From contig RPGQ01000005.1 in assembly GCA_004193595.1 (NCBI GenBank), positions 4,021 to 68,020 of the forward strand: a stretch of 64,000 nt of DNA, written 5' to 3'. A model generated the notes under the pieces. It was not told the origin of the DNA, ran no database searches, and saw nothing but the letters and a program-made list of their open reading frames with translations. This DNA comes from Desulfobacteraceae bacterium Eth-SRB2. Its GTDB lineage: Bacteria; Desulfobacterota; Desulfobacteria; Desulfobacterales; UBA11574. Positions within the stretch are counted from its first letter, which is position 1. Every line of letters starts with the position of its first letter. Below, in pieces: positions 1-9,007 of this stretch. The translations under genes and the position numbers were made by a program.

Positions 1-155
1 TTTTTTGCCACGACCAATGCTTCGCGAATGGTAATGTACGGATCTTCCAGTTTTGGAATTTTCCCAAACAGAATAATGCCGCCAAAAAATATCACAAGCA
101 TTATCACGATAACGGTTCGCGAATTATTGAGTGCAAAATCGGTTATACTTTTCAT
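1..155 (-). CDS. RND efflux transporter permease, N-terminal fragment (cut by window edge)
   Basis: Inner-membrane pump subunit of a tripartite RND exporter; only the first 51 codons are in the window and the rest lies beyond base 1. The translation starts MKSITDFALNNSRTV, enters a first hydrophobic membrane helix, and then reads KIPKLEDPYITIREALV, a pattern typical of the start of AcrB-type permeases. A GGAG box lies 5 nt before the ATG at 155. It follows the adaptor gene (215-1318) on the same strand after a 59-nt gap, the normal adaptor-permease order. Substrate cannot be inferred, and no outer-membrane channel gene is adjacent within the window. Confidence 0.85.
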   Translation of the reverse strand, partial: MKSITDFALNNSRTVIVIMLVIFFGGIILFGKIPKLEDPYITIREALVVAK

Positions 156-214
156 TTTCTACTCCGAATTTAAAAACCTGACATATTTTTTAAGACTTTC
201 GACCCTATGGACAG

Positions 215-1318
215 TTACTGTTCCATAAGCTTTACCTTCATTCCATCAGCCAGGAAACTTACGCCGGCAACGGCAATGATATCTCCGGCGGATAGACCTT
301 CAGATACGATCACCATGTTCTGCTCTGCGCCGAGGGTACGAATCGGCGTCTTCCGAACGGTGGAGGTTTCCGGGTCATACACAAAAGCATATCCTTGCCC
401 AACCTCCTTGGCGGGAAGGATCGCCTGAATCGGGACCCGGTAACCGGCAATTTGGCTGTCATCTTTTAGGAGCAGAGATGCTTCAGCGGTCATACCAGGA
501 TTTATATTCGCCGGCGGCTCGATCAGCCCCACCTTGACCGGAAAAGCGTTGGCTTTTACAGCGGCGGAACCGATAAAGGAGATACGGCCTTTTACAGAGT
601 GCCCGGGCAGCGTGGGAAACCTGATAGTTGTCGGAGTACCCATATGTACTCGATGGATCGTGGTCTCCGGAACCGCCAGGTGCACTTCCAATGCCCCTTT
701 GGCATCAATCGCGAACACTTTCTGTCCAACCTTTATTTCTTCGTGCGGATCCATGGAACGCCAGGCGATATGGCCATCGTACGGCGATGTCAGCATGGTC
801 TTACGGAGATTTCGTTTGGCGAGATTCAGCTTTGCAATCTGATAATTCACCTGGCTCCGGGCGGCATTGTAATTATACTTTGCTCTGTCCAGCTTGCTTT
901 TGGCGCCTGCGCCCTGTTGATAAACCCTCTCCTGGCGATCGTACTCCTCTTTTGTATTAATAACCTTGGCCTCAGCCGTTACAAGTTCAGCCCGGGCAGC
1001 ATCAACGTCCAACCGGTAGGGCTCTTTATCAAGAACGGCCAATAGTTGTCCTTTCCGGACGCGATCTCCAATATCGACGTTCACCGTCTCAACCCTTCCT
1101 TTGACCTCAAAACTCAGATTGGAAGAATCGGTTGCCCTGACAATCCCGGAGAACTTGCGTATCTGACCGGTTGCCAGTTCGGAAACGGTGATGGTCTTAA
1201 GGGATCGAACCTGTTCAATGATTTCAACTTTTTTCTCGCATGCCGTTACAGCAACCCATATGATGGCCAAGAATAAAATCTTTATCAAAAGCCTGTCAAA
1301 AAACAATTTCTTAACCAT
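215..1318 (-). CDS. RND efflux periplasmic adaptor (membrane fusion protein), lipoprotein
   Basis: Adaptor linking the inner-membrane pump at 1-155 to an outer-membrane channel. At 367 residues it has the usual length. The N-terminus is a lipoprotein signal (hydrophobic stretch to VTAC, Cys about 27). A barrel-sandwich half follows (residues about 60-95, with the family pattern VDIGDRVRKGQLLAVLD), then an alpha-helical hairpin rich in Ala/Glu/Arg (about 95-165), the second lipoyl half (about 165-200) and beta-barrel and membrane-proximal domains to the end. It lies 76 nt after the pqiC-like gene and is transcribed towards the permease. It could share a transcript with pqiABC upstream, but the gap leaves this open. 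Confidence 0.9.
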   Translation of the reverse strand: MVKKLFFDRLLIKILFLAIIWVAVTACEKKVEIIEQVRSLKTITVSELATGQIRKFSGIVRATDSSNLSFEVKGRVETVNVDIGDRVRKGQLLAVLDKEPYRLDVDAARAELVTAEAKVINTKEEYDRQERVYQQGAGAKSKLDRAKYNYNAARSQVNYQIAKLNLAKRNLRKTMLTSPYDGHIAWRSMDPHEEIKVGQKVFAIDAKGALEVHLAVPETTIHRVHMGTPTTIRFPTLPGHSVKGRISFIGSAAVKANAFPVKVGLIEPPANINPGMTAEASLLLKDDSQIAGYRVPIQAILPAKEVGQGYAFVYDPETSTVRKTPIRTLGAEQNMVIVSEGLSAGDIIAVAGVSFLADGMKVKLMEQ

Positions 1319-1394
1319 ACTTCTCTCCTTTATTTTTATCCTATCGCTTCATAAATAACACATTACCGGATCAGTTTTTGCTACCGGGAAAACA

Positions 1395-2015
1395 TCAGTC
1401 CCTATGACTCAGTTTTTCTATTTCAACAACAATGGCGCGACTGAGGGTGCCTATAGCCCTGCTCTGGGCCGCAACTAGCGCGTCATAGTCCTCGGCGGAT
1501 ACGGGTTCTTTTATACGGGTATGCTTAAATATGGTTTGATTCGTGTCTTTTTGATTCCATACGGACCAGGTCACGTTCAACACAACGTTCCCCCCAAACC
1601 GGCCGTCAAACTCCTCCACAATCAGCTGAATACGGTGGGTCGGGGAAAACCGGTCTGTCCAGGGATATGCGGCCACCCGATCTGCTGGCAGAAGCATGGA
1701 AATGTTTTTGGCCAAAACCCGCAAGAAATCTTCCGAAAACGAGCCGGCCCATCGATGGAACTCGGATACCTCTACACGGTGTTGGCTTATACGGGCCACG
1801 ATCTGAGGCCGGTCAAGAAATCCTGGAAATTCCACCGGCCCCACACCGATAGCAATGGTATTCTCGGAAACCGCTTGAGAAATATCCGGTTGCATCTCTA
1901 GTGAGGGGTTCAGGGTATAATATCTCACCACAGGGGTGGTACTGCATGCCCCAAGAAAAAACACCATAAGAAAAAATACCCGGCCCATGTACCCATAGCA
2001 TGCTCTATTTTTCAT
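1395..2015 (-). CDS. pqiC: PqiC-like ABC-type transport auxiliary lipoprotein
   Basis: Outer-membrane lipoprotein partner of the PqiB MCE tunnel, a family thought to move lipids between the membranes. The 206-residue product has a lipobox (LGAC, Cys24) followed by STTPVVRYYTL, the conserved start of the DUF330/ABC-auxiliary domain, and the FPGFLDRPQIV pattern in its first half. I chose the ATG at 2015 because GGAAAGGA lies just upstream and the signal peptide starts there; a longer reading from 2033 adds six residues without a better ribosome site. The start overlaps the end of pqiB by 11 nt, so the two are translationally coupled. Confidence 0.85.
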   Translation of the reverse strand: MKNRACYGYMGRVFFLMVFFLGACSTTPVVRYYTLNPSLEMQPDISQAVSENTIAIGVGPVEFPGFLDRPQIVARISQHRVEVSEFHRWAGSFSEDFLRVLAKNISMLLPADRVAAYPWTDRFSPTHRIQLIVEEFDGRFGGNVVLNVTWSVWNQKDTNQTIFKHTRIKEPVSAEDYDALVAAQSRAIGTLSRAIVVEIEKLSHRD

Positions 2016-3624
2016 TGTGCTTATCCTTTCCAAAAACCAGGGACTCGGGATGTCGTCCCAGGTAATCCGCCAGAACGCTGATATTCCGGGCCGCGTCGGC
2101 CAGCTCTGCCAGCGCTTGCTTCAATTCATATCCGGTGGGAGACTCCGCATCCAAAAGCCTGTCTACCTTCGTCAGTGTGGTCTCGGTCTTTTCCAACGTT
2201 GCCGTGGCCGCTGGTGCAACTTTTTCATCTATGGTTTGCATGAGCTTGAGCAACTGTTCGGTGGATTTGTTCAAGTGCGCTAGGGTCTCTCGAAGGTCTT
2301 TGCCAATTTGCTCCAGGGGAAGTTTTTCCAGCTTGTCTACAATGCGGGTGATGCCTTTTGTGATCTCTTCTATGGGCGTCGGAATGGTAGGTATTTCCGG
2401 ATATTTCCCGCCGTATACGATCTTGCTGGGCGGTTCATCCGGATACATATCCAGATCAATGTAAAGTTGTCCGGTCAAGAGATTTCCCTGCTTGAGTTGC
2501 GCCCGGAGACCCTTTTCCACAAGAATCTCGTTCCCGCGCTTTCTGTCAATGGTTTCCTTGCCGGTCATTGAGATCCGCTTCGGTTCTATCTCAATTTCCA
2601 CAGGGATTCGAAAGGCCTTGGCATCATAGTCAAACTCCAATTTTAGATCAATAACCTCTCCAATAGTAATGCCTTTAAATTTCACCGGCGCGCCCACGGA
2701 AAGGCCTCTTACCGAACCTTGGAAGTGCAACAGCCAGCGGGTTTTTTTCACATAAGTTTTCTTGTAGATATCCTCCCGTCTATCATACAGTCGAAAGATC
2801 TCACCCTCTTTGACGGCCGGACCGGGTTCCGAATGCTTCGGGTTCTCGAAGGCAATCCCTCCGATTATAATGGTCACAAAGGATTCTGTGTTGACCTTGA
2901 TGCCGCCGGCATCAACGGATACGTCCACCCCTCCCGCATTCCAGAACCGCGTAGTTTTACGCACGCGCTCATGGTGTGGCGCATGAATAAAGATCTTGAT
3001 ATCAATGGCTTGTCCGCCTTTTTCCATCTCGTATGCCACAACCTGGCCCACCTGGATCTGACGGAAATAGACGGGCTTGCCAATATCCAGGGAACCCAGT
3101 CTTTCCGCCTTGAGCATAAAATGGCGACCGGGCAGATCCGTGGTTACAATGGGCGGCGTCTCCAGCCCTTTGAAGGACCGGGCTTTTTTACCGGATTTTC
3201 CCGGATCCATGCCGATATAAGCCCCGGAAAAAAGGGTGCCAAGTCCGGAAACTCCGCCCCCGGCCACCCGGGCTCGAACCACCCAGAAGCGGGTGTTTTC
3301 CGTTAAATAGTCTTTGGCATCTCGCGTCAACTGAGCCGTTACCATGACGTGCGACAGGTCCCGGCTGAGATGAATCTCCTCCACTTGACCCACTTCCACG
3401 TCTTTGAATTTGATCTTGGTTTTGCCGGCTTCCAGCCCCTCGGCGCTTTTGAAAGTAATCGTGATGGTAGGGCCCTTTTCGGTAATGGCCTTGAATGCCA
3501 GCCAGCCGCCGATCAAAAGGGCGACCAAAGGCACGATCCAGACAATGGAAACGCTTTTTTTGGGTTTAACAACGGCCTGGGCCGCACCCGAAGCATCGGT
3601 TTCTTGGATTTGCTGTTCACTCAT
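2005..3624 (-). CDS. pqiB: PqiB-type intermembrane transport protein with three MCE domains
   Basis: Periplasm-spanning MCE protein. In E. coli PqiB forms stacked MCE rings and a helical needle between the membranes. This 539-residue product has one N-terminal transmembrane helix (about 25-47, after a KPKKS stretch) and three MCE repeats, recognisable by the recurring pattern of G, hydrophobic, G, V/K-F-K/R, I/V-G-x-V (near residues 53-150, 165-250 and 295-390). A long coiled-coil tail from about 430 (repeated Leu/Lys/Glu heptads) matches the needle. The start at 3624 has GAGG at good distance and overlaps the pqiA stop by 8 nt. It is the middle gene of pqiABC. Confidence 0.92.
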   Translation of the reverse strand: MSEQQIQETDASGAAQAVVKPKKSVSIVWIVPLVALLIGGWLAFKAITEKGPTITITFKSAEGLEAGKTKIKFKDVEVGQVEEIHLSRDLSHVMVTAQLTRDAKDYLTENTRFWVVRARVAGGGVSGLGTLFSGAYIGMDPGKSGKKARSFKGLETPPIVTTDLPGRHFMLKAERLGSLDIGKPVYFRQIQVGQVVAYEMEKGGQAIDIKIFIHAPHHERVRKTTRFWNAGGVDVSVDAGGIKVNTESFVTIIIGGIAFENPKHSEPGPAVKEGEIFRLYDRREDIYKKTYVKKTRWLLHFQGSVRGLSVGAPVKFKGITIGEVIDLKLEFDYDAKAFRIPVEIEIEPKRISMTGKETIDRKRGNEILVEKGLRAQLKQGNLLTGQLYIDLDMYPDEPPSKIVYGGKYPEIPTIPTPIEEITKGITRIVDKLEKLPLEQIGKDLRETLAHLNKSTEQLLKLMQTIDEKVAPAATATLEKTETTLTKVDRLLDAESPTGYELKQALAELADAARNISVLADYLGRHPESLVFGKDKHNEK

Positions 3625-4846
3625 GGTTTTCCTCACAATTGTCCCAGATTAATCTCGGATCAAAGCTCATGGCCGCGAACATGGTGATAATCACCACGCC
3701 GCAAAAATAGACTGCCGCAGGACCGGCCTCTATGGTTGCCAGAGCGCCTAAATTCACCATGGCAATCAGGATGGTTACCACATACACATCCACCATGGAC
3801 CATCGGCCCACAACCTCTGCTATTCGATAGATTTTCGTGCGATCCACGGGTCGCCATCCGGATTTTCGCTGGACCGAAAAAGACAAATAACTGAGAGCCA
3901 AAAGTTTTAACAATGGCACAAACACACTGGCCACGAAGATGACCAGCGCAATGGGCCACATGCCTGTGGAAATAAAATAAATGACTCCGCTAATGATGGT
4001 ATCGGCCTGCTTTTTCCCCAAAGAGGTGACAATGGTGATGGGCAGCACGTTGGCCGGAACATAGAATATTGCGGCCGCCAGGATCAGTGCCCAGGTCCGC
4101 GCAATGCTGTTGGGCTTGCGCCGGTGCAGGTACGTGCCGCATCGCGGACAGGTCAGGCCATGACCCCCTCGGGAAGGGGAACGGCACAGGAGATGGCAGG
4201 TATGACAGCTGATCGGGTTGGCCCGTGCAACGGGGATGCCGCGGGTACTCTCCTGGATTTTTATTCTTTCCCACACCGCATGGGGATCCAATACCGCCAT
4301 GGACGCGGCCAAAACAAAGATCAAGGCCATGAATGCAAACGCGGCGATGCCCGGTACGATCGTGGCCATTTTGCCCAGTTTTACAATGGAAACCAGAATA
4401 CCCAGCATGAACACTTCCATCATGGCCCAGGGCTGCAGGGATTGGATGAGCCGAAACACTTCCTTCAGCTTCCAGGGGAGCCGGTTCACCCTGAGCGGTA
4501 CCAGCACATACAGCAACCCCATCATCTGTGCCGCAGGCATGACAATGGTCGTCAACAGTACCACAGTTGCCAGGATCCACATCCCCTGATGATAAAGCTC
4601 CTGGACGCCGGTAATCAATAGGGTCTCGTGGACCTGGGCCTGGAGTTTGAAGCCTAAAAAAGGAAAGGCGTTCGCCACCACAAACAGAATAAGGCCCGTC
4701 ACCGTCAATGCCAGCGTACGCTCCAAACTATCGCGTTTGTGCTGATACAACAGCGCGCCGCACCGGGAACACCTGGCTGCGCTTCCTTCGGGCACAGGGT
4801 CAACCCGATGAATTAAATCACAGTCGTGGCAGGCTATTAGCGACAT
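3617..4846 (-). CDS. pqiA: PqiA family integral membrane protein
   Basis: Inner-membrane partner of PqiB. The 409-residue protein shows the family's two-fold repeat: each half starts with a four-Cys zinc-ribbon (C6/C9 with C26/C29, then a second set near residues 213-235 reading CHTC...CPRC) followed by four hydrophobic helices. Length and architecture agree with E. coli PqiA. The ribosome site GGAAGGAG is only 2 nt from the ATG at 4846, unusually close, but no later Met precedes the first zinc-ribbon. It is the first gene of a tight pqiA-pqiB-pqiC operon. E. coli pqi is induced by paraquat through SoxRS; no such site was recognised here. Confidence 0.92.
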   Translation of the reverse strand: MSLIACHDCDLIHRVDPVPEGSAARCSRCGALLYQHKRDSLERTLALTVTGLILFVVANAFPFLGFKLQAQVHETLLITGVQELYHQGMWILATVVLLTTIVMPAAQMMGLLYVLVPLRVNRLPWKLKEVFRLIQSLQPWAMMEVFMLGILVSIVKLGKMATIVPGIAAFAFMALIFVLAASMAVLDPHAVWERIKIQESTRGIPVARANPISCHTCHLLCRSPSRGGHGLTCPRCGTYLHRRKPNSIARTWALILAAAIFYVPANVLPITIVTSLGKKQADTIISGVIYFISTGMWPIALVIFVASVFVPLLKLLALSYLSFSVQRKSGWRPVDRTKIYRIAEVVGRWSMVDVYVVTILIAMVNLGALATIEAGPAAVYFCGVVIITMFAAMSFDPRLIWDNCEENHE

Positions 4847-4931
4847 GACTCCTTCCCGAATTGATCATAATGTATTTATTTCAAAACCAATACATTGTTT
4901 AATGTTTCGAAATGTGGATCATTGCCGCCTA

Positions 4932-5138
4932 TTACTTCCCTTTTAAAATATCCTCTTTGGCTTTGTTATATTCTTTTTCAGTAATTATACCGTCTTTGTA
5001 TGCTTTGTCGAGATCGGTTAATTCTTGACCCAATGTGGTCTGCTTGGCTTTGATTTCGGCGCCCCCGCCACCACATCCGATAAAACCGACTCCGGAAAAT
5101 AGAAGGATGATGACGACACAAACTCTCAGAAACTTCAT
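4932..5138 (-). CDS. Small SHOCT-domain lipoprotein
   Basis: A 68-residue lipoprotein: signal peptide ending at Cys22 (GFIGC), a Gly-rich linker, then a C-terminal helical pair with the SHOCT pattern of a hydrophobic residue, LDxAYKDGIITEKEYxxAK, and a terminal KGK. SHOCT domains are short oligomerisation modules of unknown specific role. A ribosome site (GAAAGGAG) precedes the ATG. It lies between pqiA and a DUF3313 lipoprotein, all on the minus strand, and opens a run of small exported proteins. Confidence 0.8.
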   Translation of the reverse strand: MKFLRVCVVIILLFSGVGFIGCGGGGAEIKAKQTTLGQELTDLDKAYKDGIITEKEYNKAKEDILKGK

Positions 5139-5194
5139 TTTAGAATCTCCTTTCTTTTTTAAATGTTAACTAATTAAACGTCTCGGAATTTCTA

Positions 5195-5884
5195 CTATTT
5201 TTTCTGTTCTTGCAATCCACGAAGACCGTCAAGCCGCTCGCGGAAGCGCTTCGCCCAGTACTCGAAGGCATTTTTGGTGTCCACCCATTTGCCACGGAAG
5301 GCGGACTTTCCGCCCTGGCGACGGTCCACTGCTGCGGCCAGGCGCTCCTTGGTCATGGAGTCGAGGACTTCCATTTCCGTGGCGGCTTCACCGGTTCCCA
5401 GGTTGGCATCACTGACAGCCTTGGTCGCTCCGGCAACGACCATCCCGACAGGAATGATGGAAGACAAGGTATTGGCCGTCGGGCTGGACGGCTCTACATC
5501 AGTGATGGCCACGCGCACCCAGAGCACATCCGGACCGGGTTGATCGACAACTTCATACCCATCCTTCACCGCTTCGACCAGGGCATTCTGATAGAAGTCG
5601 GTCAATTCCTTGAGAATGGTCGGGTCGATCTCCCGGCTTTCCGATGTGGGACTCAGAAAAACCGAGACCCGCTCGAACATCAGCTTGGTATAGGGTCTAA
5701 AATCGACACCCGGCTTGAAATAATTGAGTGCCGCTCTGTCGTCAGCGCCCGGCCGCAGCTGGCCGTAGTCCTTGAGGAATCCGCTTTGCTCCACATTCTT
5801 CATGCCGCTGGCCGCACAGCCGACCAGGCCGATAGCCGCAGTTAAGATTGCTGCAATCTTGAAAAATCGAAATACTCTTTTCAT
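5195..5884 (-). CDS. DUF3313 family lipoprotein
   Basis: Predicted outer-membrane lipoprotein of 229 residues. The signal peptide ends at a lipobox (LVGC, Cys23). The body carries features I recognise from DUF3313: SGFLxDYxxLxPG just after the lipobox, a Y-x-K-L/V-M-F-E-R-V strand, a helix with F-Y-x-N/A-L-V-E-A-V, and a C-terminal W-x-D-x-K/T-A-F-E-Y-WA-K-R-F-R-E-R-L helix. The frame stays open to 6040, but GGAGG lies 5 nt before the ATG at 5884, where the signal peptide begins. Function unknown; members are often found beside SYLF-domain proteins, as here. The stop codon overlaps a dispersed repeat motif at 5173-5197. Confidence 0.82.
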   Translation of the reverse strand: MKRVFRFFKIAAILTAAIGLVGCAASGMKNVEQSGFLKDYGQLRPGADDRAALNYFKPGVDFRPYTKLMFERVSVFLSPTSESREIDPTILKELTDFYQNALVEAVKDGYEVVDQPGPDVLWVRVAITDVEPSSPTANTLSSIIPVGMVVAGATKAVSDANLGTGEAATEMEVLDSMTKERLAAAVDRRQGGKSAFRGKWVDTKNAFEYWAKRFRERLDGLRGLQEQKK

Positions 5885-5993
5885 CATTTCCTCCCTTTGT
5901 TTTCTGTAATCGACTAACATGCAAATATTCTTATGCGCTATGCTAATTGTAGTATATTTATAATGATTTAAAAGTTCAAGGAAAAACCTTGAG

Positions 5994-6566
5994 TTATTTG
6001 TCCGGATCAATTTTCGTAATCTTGGAACCCTGGAGACCAATTCCGGCCATCAGACCCTTCTGACCAAAGAAAAAGGCATAGATGTCATCCTTTGCCGTAG
6101 AGGTAGTCATGGATTTGGCCAAGCCCTCGTCTACGACCACAATGCTGGGTCCAACCCCGATTTCCCATCCCGAACTTTCTTGAAGATACTTGAGCGCTTC
6201 GTCTGTCATCAGAAAAATGGCGTAACCGAAAGATTGCGCGCCGGCCTGGAGACCATACGAAGCGGCAACCGTATTGTAGTAGCCAACCGTCTTGCCTTTT
6301 ACAAGCAAAGCCCCCTCGCCATATTGCCCGCCAATTACCAGACCGGCCTTGATGACATCAGGGAAAATCAGAATGCCTTTCGCAACGGTTGAGAATTCCT
6401 GCGCTGTTGCCGAACTCGCATAAAGCTTTTCCAGGGCGAGTTCAACTTCTTTGTCGATTTCGGCAGCCGAACCGGCAAAGGCAGGCTGTTGAATGAGACT
6501 CATCATGATTACAATGAGCAAGCAATGAATTGTCACTTTTAAAACACGTACGTAAGTTCGTTCCAT
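5994..6566 (-). CDS. Exported SYLF-domain (Ysc84-like) lipid-binding protein
   Basis: A 190-residue protein with a signal peptide ending near AFA (residue about 31) and a SYLF/Ysc84 domain over the rest. Visible family features: AKGILIFPDVIKAGLVIGGQYGEGALLV, a Y-Y-N-T-V-A-A-S-Y-G-L-Q-A-G-A-Q-S-F-G stretch, and the C-terminal half with YAFFFGQKGLMAGIGLQGSKITKI. Eukaryotic SYLF domains bind phosphoinositides; the bacterial role is unknown. TTAGG-free but Shine-Dalgarno-like AAAGGAGG lies upstream of the ATG. Same strand as, and 109 nt before, the DUF3313 gene. Confidence 0.88.
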   Translation of the reverse strand: MERTYVRVLKVTIHCLLIVIMMSLIQQPAFAGSAAEIDKEVELALEKLYASSATAQEFSTVAKGILIFPDVIKAGLVIGGQYGEGALLVKGKTVGYYNTVAASYGLQAGAQSFGYAIFLMTDEALKYLQESSGWEIGVGPSIVVVDEGLAKSMTTSTAKDDIYAFFFGQKGLMAGIGLQGSKITKIDPDK

Positions 6567-6715
6567 GATTATTTCCTCCTTTACATATAGTTAAAAACGC
6601 TGATCCTTTTCAAATGGTTACCGATTCTGCCATAATTAAAAATTGGGGTTATTGTTTGAATTCAATAAAATACAATCAAAAAATAATTAACGCATGCTGC
6701 AATATCATGGGTTTC

Positions 6716-7129
6716 CTACGGGGTTATACACGCACCAAAAACCACGAATCCTACCTGGTCGTCAGAGGCTGTTATTGTCATCTTTCCTGTAGCCTCATTG
6801 ATTAACATACTCCAACCCTTGTTGTTTTGGGTGCCCTGAAGTACCAGTTTGCCGTCACCGCGCTCCATATTTTCTATTTTGGTGGTTAGCACTTCCCCGC
6901 TCTCCCGGGTACCGCTGATTTTTTTCGCCTTAAAGTCGATTTTTAGAAACTGCGGAAGGTTGACGCTCTGGGCCGTGCCTCGCCGGCACTCGATACCAAA
7001 TCCACATTCGAAGGTTTCGATTGTAGCACAGAGCAGCGGCCTGGAACCGTCAAAGTCGGCGGCCGCAATTGAGAAAGGTGTGACGATAATACATAAAAGG
7101 GCTAAACCCATAAGTTTAATTTTCTTCAT
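6716..7129 (-). CDS. Hypothetical exported protein
   Basis: Not recognised. The 137-residue product has a good Sec signal peptide (MKKIKLMGLALLCIIV, cleavage near IAAA-DF). The mature part is about 114 residues with four Cys (two in an ECGFGIEC cluster near the N-terminus and one near the C-terminus), suggesting periplasmic disulfides, and alternating hydrophobic strands (KIDFKAKKISG, KLVLQGTQNN, MTITASDDQVGFVVFG), suggesting a small beta-sandwich or barrel. AAAGGAG lies a proper distance before the ATG. Part of the row of small exported proteins at 4.9-8.9 kb. Confidence 0.7.
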   Translation of the reverse strand: MKKIKLMGLALLCIIVTPFSIAAADFDGSRPLLCATIETFECGFGIECRRGTAQSVNLPQFLKIDFKAKKISGTRESGEVLTTKIENMERGDGKLVLQGTQNNKGWSMLINEATGKMTITASDDQVGFVVFGACITP

Positions 7130-7178
7130 GCCAAGCTCCTTTGAATTTTCTATCCAATACTAAATTAATCCAGTAAAC

Positions 7179-7673
7179 TTACTTCACCGTGTAGCCGCGA
7201 CCTTCCATGCAAGAACCGAAAGCACGGTTGTATTTGGAACGATTCTGTTCATAATTTGCTGCCTGTTGATTTGCCCACTGTTCCCGGTTTGCCTCCTCAC
7301 GACTCTGCTGATCCCGCCTTCTCATGCCGCCGAACAAACCGCCGCCGGCTGCGCCGATGGCCGCCCCCTTGCCCGCATCTCCGGCAATGGCTCCTATCGC
7401 GACTCCCGCTAGTGCACCCCTGGCGGCTCCTTTAACCACCCCTCCCTGTTTAGCCTCTTGTGCCGGAGGTGGCGCAGTGGCCTTGGGCTGAGCCATGGGG
7501 TCGAATCCGGTCTGCTGCTTGGCCCAGTTATAACACTCGTATTTGTCCTTATCCTGCTGCTGCTTGGTCTGGCCCTTGTTGGGGTAGATGAACACATCAT
7601 CTCCCAGGGTTGGACCTGCAAAAAGCAGGGATGCCATAAACAGTAACAACAGTATTTGCATCTTGCTTCTCAT
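7179..7673 (-). CDS. Exported glycine-zipper protein
   Basis: A 164-residue exported protein with a signal peptide (about 22 residues), a polar Gln/Lys-rich region containing YECYNWAKQQTGFDP, and a central glycine zipper (GAARGALAGVAIGAIAG and GKGAAIGAAGGGLFGG) of the kind that inserts in or spans a membrane. An Arg/Gln/Glu-rich tail ends in FGSCMEGRGYTVK, a motif seen in many YMGG/Gly-zipper proteins. AAAGGAG lies 7 nt before the ATG at 7673; the ATG one codon earlier (7676) is the alternative. The role is unknown; an outer-membrane or stress-linked function is inferred. Confidence 0.78.
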   Translation of the reverse strand: MRSKMQILLLLFMASLLFAGPTLGDDVFIYPNKGQTKQQQDKDKYECYNWAKQQTGFDPMAQPKATAPPPAQEAKQGGVVKGAARGALAGVAIGAIAGDAGKGAAIGAAGGGLFGGMRRRDQQSREEANREQWANQQAANYEQNRSKYNRAFGSCMEGRGYTVK

Positions 7674-7787
7674 CATAATTCTCCTTTCTTTGTTTGAATG
7701 GGTGAACTTCTTTGTATCTTCTCGATAAGTCAGGATAACTCGGCTCATAATTTTGAAAACAGGTATTGGGTGTCAAGAAGACATATC

Positions 7788-7963
7788 GAGACCTTTGCAA
7801 AACGCCCCTTTTTGCCCAATCCTGGCGTCAGTCTCAAATTTTAATCCTCAAAATACTCAATGTATTCCTGCCTGCCCCGTAGGTCCGGAAGATCGTACTG
7901 GGGTGGTTAAAATTTTCGCTTTCCTTAGCCTTGAACAAAAATGAACATTTTTCAAAGGACTCA
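7788..7963. repeat. MITE-like element copy A, with nested 33-bp module
   Basis: About 176 bp bounded by imperfect inverted repeats (left GAGACCTTTGCAAAA; right end, read on the other strand, GAGTCCTTTGAAAAA), with ATAT next to both ends. Interior blocks TTTTTGCCCAATC, TAATCCTC and CTTGAACAAAAAT recur in the same order in the element at 25806-25950. A CCCCGTAGG...TACTGGGG hairpin module sits in this copy where the other has none. No ORF of note. Confidence 0.65.
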
Positions 7964-8071
7964 TATCGGAAGATTGGAAACCTGAACACTGAAACCCGAA
8001 AATTGTTCCATCATTCCAATTGTGAGCTAAGCGAACTAACTTGTTATTGTGACCTCCTCTGGTGTTGTAAT

Positions 8072-8893
8072 CTAAAATACAATTTTCAACCCCGCGATAG
8101 GCCCGTGTAGCGTTACATCCCACTCGAACTTATCGTTTCCGTGGCCATCGTCATAATCCTGGGACAGGGCCCGATAGCCAACTAACACCTTTGCGTCATC
8201 GTCTGCGAACAAGCCGAAGTGATAGCCGATCAGACCGTATGCATGCCAAGCGAAATCGGAACCCACGCCGAACCCCTCGATACTTCCCTCCAGTGCCAAA
8301 GTCCATCTATCGGAAAGGCTCCAGAGGGTCCGGACCCCGATAAGCGGATCCACCCAGTTCTCGTCACCTTCAGGGTTATGAAACCCTTTAATGTCGAGCT
8401 CGATGTCGAGATAGGTGTACCGGGCGCCGAACAAGGCGTCCACGGTAATCGTCGGCGACTTTTTTCCCGGAGCTTCCGAAAGATCCCAGGTGCCCATCCG
8501 GTAAAACCCGCCGGCCGTCAGCATTAGGAGATTTATATCCGGCTCAATCCGGATACCCTGAACATGGGTTGCTTTGCCTAAGTTGGCATAGATTATATTA
8601 CTATAGAAGCCCCATTCGCCCTTACGGGCCTCGAATACCACCATCGTGGCCATATTGAGTTCGTCCCAGATATCGCTGAATTCCATGTCGACATCTGATT
8701 TTCGCCCTTTCACCTTGACATCACCGTCAAGAGAAAGAGTCCACAAGTAAGGAGTCACGGCATACTCCCAGCCCTCTTCCTGTGCTGCCGGGCTCCCGGG
8801 TATGGCCGCCACAAGAACCAGGAACAATATCAACAATAGTGCCGTTTTGCCCAGCATTCTGATTTCCTTCATGGTTTTTGCGATAGAATTCAT
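8072..8893 (-). CDS. Predicted outer-membrane beta-barrel protein
   Basis: A 273-residue exported protein: signal peptide (cleavage near PAAQ-EE), then alternating-hydrophobicity strands with aromatic girdles (YAVTPYLWTLSLDGDV, WGFYSNIIYANLG, FGARYTYLDIELDI, GVRTLWSLSDRWTLALEG, YGLIGYHFGLF, VLVGYRALSQDY), and a C-terminal Phe in GPIAGLKIVF, the usual signal for barrel assembly. The opening W-x-Y-x-V-T-P-Y-L-W is common in a large family of uncharacterised 'porin-like' proteins. GGGAG lies 6 nt before the ATG. It lies downstream of the sulfatase and SCP-2 genes on the same strand, separated by a hairpin at 9008-9031. Confidence 0.75.
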   Translation of the reverse strand: MNSIAKTMKEIRMLGKTALLLILFLVLVAAIPGSPAAQEEGWEYAVTPYLWTLSLDGDVKVKGRKSDVDMEFSDIWDELNMATMVVFEARKGEWGFYSNIIYANLGKATHVQGIRIEPDINLLMLTAGGFYRMGTWDLSEAPGKKSPTITVDALFGARYTYLDIELDIKGFHNPEGDENWVDPLIGVRTLWSLSDRWTLALEGSIEGFGVGSDFAWHAYGLIGYHFGLFADDDAKVLVGYRALSQDYDDGHGNDKFEWDVTLHGPIAGLKIVF

Positions 8894-9007
8894 TGCGTTC
8901 TCCCTTTCTGAAAATTATTAGATAGTTAGAACACTGACGCCATTCAATTCTATGATTTGTTTGCGTGCGTTCATCAGGTCTATCCTTGCTCCGATCTGAA
9001 ATTCAGC

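Noticed and set aside
2719-3306. 195-codon open frame opposite pqiB
   Set aside because: Shadow of the MCE protein; residue pattern has no domain logic.
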